NCBI RefSeq assembly: GCF_029024105.1
Contig: NZ_CP118963.1
Coordinates: 744,001-808,000 of the forward strand
DNA: 64,000 nucleotides
From: Acinetobacter lwoffii
GTDB taxonomy: Bacteria > Pseudomonadota > Gammaproteobacteria > Pseudomonadales > Moraxellaceae
Direction of reading: 5' to 3'
In this document: positions 1-6,760 of the stretch, in pieces
Layout of the letters: each line of letters opens with the position of its first letter
Numbering within the stretch: position 1 is the stretch's first letter
Program-made: the position numbers and the translations under genes
Notes under the pieces: model-generated
What the model saw: only the letters and a program-made list of their open reading frames with translations
What the model was told of the DNA's origin: nothing
Database searches by the model: none

Positions 1-52
1 AATCATGCATAGTTTTTGTACAAACTAAAAAGATAATAACAAGGAAAAGCGA

Positions 53-376
53 ATGGCAAGCGCGGAAGATTTAAAACAATATAATCTGATTACTTATATT
101 CTTTATATTTTAGGATTTTTTCTTGGTCTGACCCCATTTATTGCGATTGTGATGAATTATATCAAGCGTGATGAAATGCGCGGTACCTGGCTGGAAAGTC
201 ATGTCGACTGGCAAATTAAAACCTTCTGGATCAGTTTGCTGGGCTATATCGTCGGTGGCTTATTAACCGTGATCTTGATTGGCTTCCTGATTGTATTTCT
301 GGTCTTTATCTGGCATATCTACCGCTTGGTCAAAGGGTTAATTGCCTTAAATAACAATCAACCGATTGAAGATTAA
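53..376 (+). CDS. Small integral membrane protein, DUF4870-like
   Basis: A 107-residue protein with three hydrophobic segments (about residues 12-35, 54-70 and 72-95) and a charged loop between the first two that reads KRDEMRGTW. This layout fits the DUF4870 type of small inner-membrane protein common in Acinetobacter; the function is unknown. An AAGGAAAAG ribosome site sits just before the ATG. Its stop codon overlaps by four bases with the stop of the convergent desulfhydrase gene, so the two transcripts must run into each other; no terminator lies between them. The real upstream context is cut off by the window edge. Confidence 0.75.
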   Translation: MASAEDLKQYNLITYILYILGFFLGLTPFIAIVMNYIKRDEMRGTWLESHVDWQIKTFWISLLGYIVGGLLTVILIGFLIVFLVFIWHIYRLVKGLIALNNNQPIED

Positions 377-1254
377 GTTGCTATAAAATCAAAGGGAATA
401 TGACGGCCTTGCAGACCACCAGTATGAATCACCAACAGTTTTGATCCAGCCGGAAAATAATTTTTCTCGATTAGATCAAAAATCCCCATCAGCATTTTAG
501 CCGTGTAGATCTGCTCCAGTGGAATTGCAAATTCCGCTTCAAAATCCCGGATAAACTGCATCAAGGCTGCACTGGTTTTGGCATAGCCACCACAGCAATA
601 ATCATCGAGAATATTCCAGTTGGTTTTATTCGTTAGTTGAGCGATTTCATCTTTTAAAAATGAACCTTTCAGTGCAGAAAATCCTAAAACCTGTTGATGC
701 CCATGACTGGCTTCGATCAATCCACTGATGGTGCCACCGGTGCCTACTGCACAACAAATCACATCAAATTGCGCATCGCCATCTTTTAATATTTCCTGAC
801 AACCTTGAATCGCCAAAGCATTGGTTCCACCTTCAGGAATAATATAATGTTCAGGAAATTGTCGAGCGAGTTCGGCCAAATACTCAGGCTGTTGCTTGCG
901 TCGATATTCATCACGACTGACGAAATGCAACTGCATCCCGAATTGCTGGGCGGTGGCTAATGTTGGATTCAATGGTCGATCAGCCAGTTCTTCACCTCGA
1001 ATCATACCAACACTCTGAAAACCAAACTGCTGTGAGGCAAATGCAGTAGCGGCAATATGATTGGAATAAGCACCTCCAAAACTCAGAATATGCTGATAAT
1101 CCTGTCTTTTGGCTTCAAGAAAATTGTATTTCAGTTTAAAAAACTTGTTGCCCGAAATTTGCGGATGCACCAGATCCAGACGACGTATTGTTAAAGTAAT
1201 ATCGTGAAAATTAATTTGTTGATCTGGAATATTTTGGGCAATGGTTTCAAACAT
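373..1254 (-). CDS. PLP-dependent ACC deaminase / D-cysteine desulfhydrase family protein
   Basis: About 293 residues, a fold-type II PLP enzyme. The N-terminal part has SGNKFFKLKYNF, where the first lysine is the expected Schiff-base residue, followed by SFGGAYSNHIAATA and a glycine-rich phosphate-binding stretch AVGTGGTISG. These are the hallmarks of the 1-aminocyclopropane-1-carboxylate deaminase / D-cysteine desulfhydrase family, which opens or deaminates small amino acids to give 2-oxo acids and ammonia. True ACC deaminase and desulfhydrase cannot be told apart by eye; desulfhydrase-like is the safer call. An upstream TTG at 1266 is possible, but the ATG at 1254 is the more usual start. 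Confidence 0.8.
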   Translation of the reverse strand: MFETIAQNIPDQQINFHDITLTIRRLDLVHPQISGNKFFKLKYNFLEAKRQDYQHILSFGGAYSNHIAATAFASQQFGFQSVGMIRGEELADRPLNPTLATAQQFGMQLHFVSRDEYRRKQQPEYLAELARQFPEHYIIPEGGTNALAIQGCQEILKDGDAQFDVICCAVGTGGTISGLIEASHGHQQVLGFSALKGSFLKDEIAQLTNKTNWNILDDYCCGGYAKTSAALMQFIRDFEAEFAIPLEQIYTAKMLMGIFDLIEKNYFPAGSKLLVIHTGGLQGRHIPFDFIAT

Positions 1255-1434
1255 AAACTTTCGCAAAGTTCATGATGTAAGCATTATAGCGGAAGTGCTA
1301 AAAATCAGAGCTTTTGAATAGCCCATTATTAGCTGATCACCATCGAATTGGTCGTAGATTGTCACAAATATTCCGCTGATTATTTAAACAATAATGCTAA
1401 TCTAAACAGAGGAAACCCTGAGGAGGGTAGAATA

Positions 1435-1617
1435 ATGAAAATATTATCCTGTGCTGTGTGGGTCGGCATGCTGCTCAGTCTGTCGGGCTGTGATGATGCG
1501 ATGAACAAACCTAAAACAGAAACCCGCACCATGATTATTGGCGGTGTACCTGTACATGAGCAGGATTATCAACTGCTAGACAAGCATTTGAGTGCTCAGG
1601 ATCAGTTGAAACCTTAA
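1435..1617 (+). CDS. Small lipoprotein of unknown function
   Basis: A 60-residue precursor. The N-terminus is a lipoprotein signal (MKIL, then a hydrophobic stretch) ending in LSLSGC, with cysteine as the lipidation site and Asp-Asp directly after it, which would favour inner-membrane retention under the +2 rule. The mature part is about 40 polar residues. I place the start at 1435 because a strong AGGAGGG ribosome site lies at about 1421-1427; an in-frame ATG-like start at 1348 has no such site and would bury the signal peptide. No recognised domain. Confidence 0.75.
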   Translation: MKILSCAVWVGMLLSLSGCDDAMNKPKTETRTMIIGGVPVHEQDYQLLDKHLSAQDQLKP

Positions 1618-1720
1618 GTAATTGCAATAGTTAAAATTCATGACAAATCCAGAAATTTTTACAGCAAATTGTCAGGTTTGTGCTTAAAATAGCCCTTCAA
1701 TTTTTAAGTCAGGTTATCTC

Positions 1721-2344
1721 GTGGAATCATTCTGGATTTTAGGTTCGATTGCTTTTGCCCTGATGTTAGGTGCAATGAGTCCCGGGCCGACTTCTATTTA
1801 TGTGGCAAAAAATTCAATTGCCATTTCACGTAAACATGGTTTATTTACTGCATTGGGTACTGGTCTCGGTGCAGCGATTTTTGGTCTGCTGGCAGTACTG
1901 GGTTTGCAGGCATTTTTGCTGGCTGTACCTTCGGCTTATCTGGCCTTAAAAATTTGTGGTGGTTTATATTTGCTTTGGCTGGCGTTTAAAATTATTAAAC
2001 ATGCCAAAGATCCGATCGAAGCGGATGTCGCCATTGCCAAACAGATGTCTTTACGCCGTGCCTTTACCACAGGTTTAATTACACAGTTGTCCAATCCTAA
2101 AATTGCGATTGTGCTTGCCAGTATTTTTACCGCGTTATTGCCCAAAGAAATTCCAACGTATTTTTATTTTGTTTTACCTGTCTTATGTTTCTTTATTGAT
2201 GCGGGCTGGTGTTCACTGGTCGCAGTTGCATTATCTGCGGAAAAGCCACGTCGTGTTTATTTGAAGTTTAAAGCTTTGTTTGACCGCGCCGCAGGCGCAG
2301 TTATGACGGTACTTGGTTTAAAACTGATCTTTGGTATGAAGTAA
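1721..2344 (+). CDS. LysE/RhtB-family amino-acid exporter
   Basis: 207 residues with six hydrophobic segments and the N-terminal family signature GAMSPGPTSIYVAKNS followed by GLGAAIFGLLAV. LysE/RhtB proteins export amino acids or their derivatives across the inner membrane using the proton gradient. A central QLSNPKIAIVLASIF matches the conserved NPK segment of the family. The start codon is GTG. A hairpin at 2381-2405 closes this transcript and that of the convergent ammonium transporter. Substrate unknown. A second, only distantly similar family member is encoded at 11738. Confidence 0.85.
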   Translation: MESFWILGSIAFALMLGAMSPGPTSIYVAKNSIAISRKHGLFTALGTGLGAAIFGLLAVLGLQAFLLAVPSAYLALKICGGLYLLWLAFKIIKHAKDPIEADVAIAKQMSLRRAFTTGLITQLSNPKIAIVLASIFTALLPKEIPTYFYFVLPVLCFFIDAGWCSLVAVALSAEKPRRVYLKFKALFDRAAGAVMTVLGLKLIFGMK

Positions 2345-2375
2345 TTATCTCGTATAGACGTGCTGCTTATAAATA

Positions 2376-2407
2376 AAAAAAGCCGCTAGCCCTAGAGGCT
2401 TTTTTTA
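2376..2407. terminator. Bidirectional terminator between LysE exporter and amt
   Basis: An AGCC...GGCT hairpin (2381-2400) with an inner TAG/CTA pairing is flanked by an A-run on the left and a T-run on the right, so it can end transcription from both convergent genes. Confidence 0.7.
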
Positions 2408-2413
2408 TATCCA

Positions 2414-3601
2414 TTAAAAAGTATTTTCTTCCGAATTAGCAGAAATACGATGAATCGACAGGTCTGCACCGTTGAACTCTTCTTCCTCAGTCAGGCGAAT
2501 ACCCATCAAAACCTTAAGCAGGCCATACACCAAAAAACCACCCGCCAAAGCAATGACAATCGCCAGCACCGTACCTGTGAGTTGTGAAATTAAAGACACT
2601 CCTCCCATTCCTCCGAGCCATTGCTGACCGAAAATACCCACAGCTAATCCACCAAAAGCACCACAAACGCCATGTAAAGGCCAGACTCCCAATACGTCAT
2701 CCACTTTGAGTTTATTTTGGGTATAGGTAAAGAATTTCACAAAAATAATACCGGCGCTGATCCCGATAAAAAAAGCACCCAAGGGATGAACGACATCTGA
2801 TCCGGCACAAATCGCCACCAGACCTGCTAAAGGACCATTATGCAGGAAGCCCGGGTCATCTTTCCCCGCAACTTTGGCTGCTATTGTTCCACCGACCATG
2901 GCCATCAAAGAGTTAATAGCGATCAGCCCAGAAATGGCATCCAGCCGCTGCGCGCTCATGACATTGAAACCGAACCATCCAACAATCAGAATCCAGGAGC
3001 CTAAAGCCAAAAAAGGAATTGATGAAGGAGGATGCGCGGTGATCCGGCCATCTTTTTTGTAACGGCCATGACGCGCACCAAGCAGTATTACTGCAGCCAG
3101 TGCGATCCAGCTGCCCATTGCATGAACGACAACTGAGCCGGCAAAATCATGAAAACTTGCACCAAATGCATGGGTCAGCCAATCCTGAAAACCAAGGTTG
3201 CCATTCCAGATCATACCTTCAAAAAAAGGATAGGTCAGCGCAACCAGGAATAGGGTGGCTAAAGCCTGTGAACGCATTTTGGCACGTTCCGCAATTCCTC
3301 CAGAGATAATCGCTGGAATTGCTGCAGCAAAGGTCAACAGGAAAAAACAGCGCATTAGATTGTAGCCATGATCGGCAGACAAGGTTGCAGCATCATGGAA
3401 AAAGTGCTGACCGTAGGCAATATAGTAGCCCACTAAAAAATAAGCGATGGCGGAGATGGCAAAGTCAGTTAAAATTTTACTTAGGGCATTGACCTGGTTT
3501 TTATGTCGAACTGTTCCAAGCTCTAAAAAAGCAAATCCAGCATGCATGGCAAGCACTAGAACTGCACCGAGAAGAAGAAATAATAAGTCTATATTTTGCA
3601 T
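2414..3601 (-). CDS. amt: Ammonium transporter (Amt family)
   Basis: About 395 residues and eleven hydrophobic segments. The family signature DFAGSVVVHAMGSW contains the aspartate equivalent to AmtB Asp160 and the first pore histidine; the second of the twin histidines is in VWPLHGVCGAFGG. The protein conducts ammonium/ammonia through the inner membrane during nitrogen limitation. A GTG start ten codons upstream (3631) is possible, but MQNIDLLFLLLGAVL gives the usual Amt N-terminus. No glnK (PII) gene lies beside it, which is a departure from the common glnK-amt pairing. The C-terminal tail is short and acidic (TEEEEFNGADLS). Confidence 0.92.
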   Translation of the reverse strand: MQNIDLLFLLLGAVLVLAMHAGFAFLELGTVRHKNQVNALSKILTDFAISAIAYFLVGYYIAYGQHFFHDAATLSADHGYNLMRCFFLLTFAAAIPAIISGGIAERAKMRSQALATLFLVALTYPFFEGMIWNGNLGFQDWLTHAFGASFHDFAGSVVVHAMGSWIALAAVILLGARHGRYKKDGRITAHPPSSIPFLALGSWILIVGWFGFNVMSAQRLDAISGLIAINSLMAMVGGTIAAKVAGKDDPGFLHNGPLAGLVAICAGSDVVHPLGAFFIGISAGIIFVKFFTYTQNKLKVDDVLGVWPLHGVCGAFGGLAVGIFGQQWLGGMGGVSLISQLTGTVLAIVIALAGGFLVYGLLKVLMGIRLTEEEEFNGADLSIHRISANSEENTF

Positions 3602-3765
3602 GGTGCGTTCCAATTTAGTGCGCGGGATCACAAAAGAAAATCAGTATATAGAGGCAAATTGATTGTAGAAGAGGGCTAAGCAAGGGAAATTTTGATGAAG
3701 AATTTCTTGAAATTGATAAGACTCGATATAAAGCACGTTACTATTTTTTTGCACCAAACTAAGAC

Positions 3766-3874
3766 ATGGCGAGAGTTCATAAAATTCAGATTTATATTAT
3801 ATTTTTAGGTGTTTATATTTATCGTAAGAAAAACGGTGCTAAAAAAGCATGCTAAAGGTGCACGTAAAAAGTAA
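3766..3874 (+). pseudogene. Possible frameshifted small basic-tail ORF
   Basis: An ATG at 3766 opens a 29-codon frame with a hydrophobic centre followed by RKKNGAKKA. It hits a stop at 3853. Dropping one base around 3850 continues the frame as AKGARKK and stops at 3872-3874, giving a coherent lysine/alanine tail. This reads like a small gene with a one-base insertion. It is short enough to be chance, and no ribosome site is convincing. Confidence 0.25.
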
Positions 3875-3993
3875 AAGATTTTTAAGAAAAAATTTAAAAA
3901 TAAACGAAACTATTGCTTTTAAATTTCAAAGCGTCATTCAAGTTTTAAATTTACCAAGTCATAGGGAATCTGGCTGAAGGATATTTAAAATAA

Positions 3994-4021
3994 ATGAAAC
4001 CCTAAAAAATTAGGGTTTCAT
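3994..4021. terminator. Terminator hairpin downstream of MBL-fold hydrolase
   Basis: Arms ATGAAACCCTAA and TTAGGGTTTCAT form a near-perfect stem around a very short loop. It lies just past the stop of the minus-strand hydrolase gene at 4050. Confidence 0.6.
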
Positions 4022-4049
4022 GCTTAGATAAAATTATTGAAGTATTCAA

Positions 4050-5030
4050 TTAATCTTTAAAATGTACCGGAATCCATTGATAGCTTTTATTGTCTTTAGA
4101 ATAAATATGTCCAATCCCCGGAAATGGCAAATGTGGTGCTGCTACCGTCTGACCATTTTTCGCATATTCAGCAAAATATTTTAAGCGGGTTTCGATCGCC
4201 TTTTTCGGATCGACATCAAAGTCAACGCCGGTCTGTGGGCGATCAAACTGCAGCGTATGTGAGTGCACAATATCTCCAATAAACACCATCTGCTGACCTT
4301 TAGATTTTAAGCTAAAACCAAAATGCCCCGGTGTATGTCCAGCCGAACTGATAACATCGAAAGCATGGATTTTATCGCCAGTTTTAAAGGTTTTGAGCTG
4401 ATTCTTGGCCTGATAGGGTGCAATGGCTTTCTTGATTTTATCGACTGTGCCCAAAAAACCTGCCTGCTTGGCTTTTGGTAATTTTTCTACCGTTGTGGGA
4501 TTCATCCAGAAATCCAGTTCAGCTTGAGACACATAAATGTTGGCATTGGGAAAATTGGCAACACTATTATTACTTATACCGCATACATGGTCTGGATGTA
4601 AATGCGTGAGCAGGATGGCATTGACCTGTTCAGGTTTATGCCCTGAAGCCTTTAAATTGGAATACACTGAACCTAGGTGTGGACCATTACAGCTTGAAGT
4701 CCCACTATCGACCAGAACCATTTCCTTGGCTGTATTGACCAGAAAGGCATTCACGGAGGTTTGGATGCCTTTAGCTTGATCGACGTAGTATTTTTTCAAT
4801 ATCTGGTCGGCTTGAGCTGCTGGAATATCTTTAAATAAGGCTTTGGACAGATAATTGGTGCCATCTAGCAGGGCAGTAATTTGGTAATCCCCGAAGTTAT
4901 GTTGATAATAACCGGGAACCTGTTTTTGTTGTTGGGTGCTAGAAACGGATTGTGCATGTGTTTGAGAGATACCCGCCATTGAACCTAAAGCAAGCAATGA
5001 CACGACGAGAGAAGAAGTGAAGTATTTCAT
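4050..5030 (-). CDS. Secreted metallo-beta-lactamase-fold hydrolase
   Basis: About 326 residues. A cleavable signal peptide (MKYFTSSLVVSLLALGSM..., cut near THAQS) sends it to the periplasm. The metal-binding motif LLTHLHPDHVCGI (HxHxDH) is intact, and later GHTPGHFGF and FIGDIVHSH supply the remaining metal ligands. The family includes lactonases, beta-lactamase-like and other hydrolases; the layout (N-terminal YQHNFGDYQITALLDG) is of the class often annotated only as MBL-fold metallohydrolase. The substrate cannot be deduced. The start at 5030 is preferred over 5072 because it begins the signal peptide. Confidence 0.85.
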   Translation of the reverse strand: MKYFTSSLVVSLLALGSMAGISQTHAQSVSSTQQQKQVPGYYQHNFGDYQITALLDGTNYLSKALFKDIPAAQADQILKKYYVDQAKGIQTSVNAFLVNTAKEMVLVDSGTSSCNGPHLGSVYSNLKASGHKPEQVNAILLTHLHPDHVCGISNNSVANFPNANIYVSQAELDFWMNPTTVEKLPKAKQAGFLGTVDKIKKAIAPYQAKNQLKTFKTGDKIHAFDVISSAGHTPGHFGFSLKSKGQQMVFIGDIVHSHTLQFDRPQTGVDFDVDPKKAIETRLKYFAEYAKNGQTVAAPHLPFPGIGHIYSKDNKSYQWIPVHFKD

Positions 5031-5298
5031 AGCTATTCTTATGTAATTAAAGTCAATTCTATGTATTAGCACGGATGCCAGCGAAAAAGAATATGAATAT
5101 ATTTACCATTTTTTAAAATGGAAGTGCTGATTTGGCATCTGTACTAAAAAATCAGTCTGAATCTGTATATTGATTTTTTGAAAGTAAAGAATTTATTTTT
5201 AATGAAAATATTATTATAAATAAAATGCTTAGATACATTTCACTTTTTATGAAAAGCTCGTTAACATGGGGTATTACGAACAAGCTTTGGGTGTCGCG

Positions 5299-5415
5299 AT
5301 GAGTTTTTGGAAAAGAAAAAACAATGCCAGCTTTGTATTTTTCATTATTACCTTATATTCACTACTTGGTTTTGGACTGGGCTATGTGATTTGGGAATTT
5401 GTGTTGCAAGGCTAA
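5299..5415 (+). CDS. 38-residue single-pass membrane peptide
   Basis: An ORF too short for usual gene finders: MSFWKRKNNA, then one hydrophobic segment (about residues 11-35) ending IWEFVLQG. The positive N-terminus and single membrane span look like a genuine small membrane protein, and a good rho-independent terminator follows 15 bases after its stop. The ribosome site is weak. Function unknown. Confidence 0.5.
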   Translation: MSFWKRKNNASFVFFIITLYSLLGFGLGYVIWEFVLQG

Positions 5416-5427
5416 GTGACCCAGCAA

Positions 5428-5464
5428 TAAAAAAAGCCTCTAGAAATAGAGGCTTTTTTATATT
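5428..5464. terminator. Bidirectional terminator
   Basis: AAAAAGCCTCTA and TAGAGGCTTTTT pair around a short loop, with A- and T-runs on both sides. It can serve the small membrane peptide on the plus strand and the tiny decayed gene on the minus strand. Confidence 0.8.
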
Positions 5465-5481
5465 TGGATTTTATGAGGGGA

Positions 5482-5589
5482 TTAGCCAGCGACTTGTTTT
5501 TAGGTGATGGTGGTGGGTTCAGCTGCTTAAGTTGTGATGGCTGTGGTGCTTAGAGCTAGGGCTAGGAAAAGTGGTTTTAAATTTTTCAT
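5482..5589 (-). pseudogene. Tiny exported-peptide gene with two in-frame stops
   Basis: The minus-strand ATG at 5589 opens MKNLKPLFLALALSTTAITT, a textbook signal peptide, then a TAA, then AAEPTTIT, a second TAA, then KQVAG and a final TAA. All segments are in one frame. Both internal stops would become glutamine by a single T-to-C change (TAA to CAA), giving a 35-residue exported peptide. A terminator lies just downstream. I infer a decayed small secreted peptide; the ancestral residues are a guess. Confidence 0.45.
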
Positions 5590-5748
5590 AGGTTTCTTAT
5601 AAGTTTTAAAAGGATAAATCTTTTTAGCATGCCTTTATGATTTTTTCACTATTAAAATATTTGGTGTTATCTTAACCAAATAATTCCACTAAATTAGATG
5701 CTTAGACTGAATTTAGTAATGCATAATGAGATAAGTAGGACAAGCAAA

Positions 5749-6714
5749 ATGAGTATTTTAAAAAATGCAATTGATTCTATTCAATTAGGGATTGAAGACT
5801 ATGAGTTGATTGCTAAGAATCCTAAGAGATTAACCTCTTGTACTAGAAACTTATTTTCTGGCATTTTACTTCTATTTAAATATCATCTGGCAGAGTTAAG
5901 TGATGAAGATAGTGATGAAGTCCTGATAAAGCAAAAAATTACCCCAAAATTTATAAATGGAGAAATTACTTTTGTAGGGGACGGGAAAAAAACAGTGGAT
6001 GTACAAGGCATTCAGGATCGTTTTAAAAGTCTGGATATAATTGTTGATTGGAAACAACTAGATAAAATTCAGGCATATAGAAATAACATTGAACATTATT
6101 TTAGTAATGAAAACCCTAAAACTATTGAGTCTATTCTTGCTCATAGTTTTAATATTATTAACGCGTTTACCCGTAATTATTTAGAAAAAGAGCCATCTGA
6201 TTTATTTGGAACAGAATATTGGAACAAACTATTGGATGTACGGGAAGTTTATACTGCTGAAAAACAAGATTGTGCAGTCCAGTTAGGGAGAAATATATAT
6301 ATGAGTGCTAAGCAAGAAGAGCTGCTTAATAACTCAGTTTGTTTGAATTGTGGATCTGATTTAATAAAACCAGTTGAGACCGGCGTAGATATTAAAGAGA
6401 CAGATTACATTTGTTTATCCTGTCAAAATATTATGTCTTATACAACAGTTATCAATTCAGCTGTGTCTGAAGATCAAAATAGAAATTATGGATATCATCA
6501 TTATAAAGATGGTGGAGAAGACCCTTATACAGTTTGCCCAGAGTGTTGCGAAGCTACTTATTCAATGGAAGAAGGTTTCTGTTTACACTGTGAAGAAAAA
6601 GCCCATCATGTATGTTCACGGTGTGAAACAGCTCTAAGCCCTGAGGAGGTTACATGGAGTGAAGGTTTATGTGGATACTGTCAGTATCAATGGGAAAAAA
6701 TAATGGAAGAATAA
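5749..6714 (+). CDS. HEPN-like protein with C-terminal zinc knuckles
   Basis: 321 residues, not a named family I can identify. The N-terminal half is helical and ends in AYRNNIEHYF (Arg111, His116), an R-N-x3-H arrangement that matches the Rx4-6H active-site motif of HEPN-domain ribonucleases; GKKTVDVQGIQDRFKSL precedes it. The C-terminal half holds six CxxC pairs (Cys198/201, 222/225, 263/266, 278/281, 289/292, 308/311), which suggests several zinc ribbons. The start at 5749 is chosen over 5698 because MSILKNAIDSIQLG is the natural N-terminus and a GGACAAG-type ribosome site precedes it. It stands alone, with AT-rich sequence on its left, so recent acquisition is possible. Function not established. 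Confidence 0.7.
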   Translation: MSILKNAIDSIQLGIEDYELIAKNPKRLTSCTRNLFSGILLLFKYHLAELSDEDSDEVLIKQKITPKFINGEITFVGDGKKTVDVQGIQDRFKSLDIIVDWKQLDKIQAYRNNIEHYFSNENPKTIESILAHSFNIINAFTRNYLEKEPSDLFGTEYWNKLLDVREVYTAEKQDCAVQLGRNIYMSAKQEELLNNSVCLNCGSDLIKPVETGVDIKETDYICLSCQNIMSYTTVINSAVSEDQNRNYGYHHYKDGGEDPYTVCPECCEATYSMEEGFCLHCEEKAHHVCSRCETALSPEEVTWSEGLCGYCQYQWEKIMEE

Positions 6715-6746
6715 AAAATTCCCTCTTTAAAGAGGGAATTTTTTAT
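6713..6746. terminator. Bidirectional terminator between HEPN-like gene and metG
   Basis: AAAATTCCCTCTTT and AAAGAGGGAATTTT form a perfect stem with flanking A- and T-runs, placed between two convergent genes. Confidence 0.85.
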
Positions 6747-6760
6747 TTATGACTTAAATC

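Larger units (their letters stand above)
3602..4049. other. AT-rich intergenic region
   Basis: This holds the promoter side of amt, a possible tiny frameshifted ORF (3766-3874) and a terminator hairpin at 3994-4021. I see no other gene. No clear sigma-54 site for amt was recognised by eye. Confidence 0.5.

Noticed and set aside
5307..5507. 66-codon plus-strand ORF
   Set aside because: It is the wrong frame of the better 38-residue membrane peptide and runs through the terminator.
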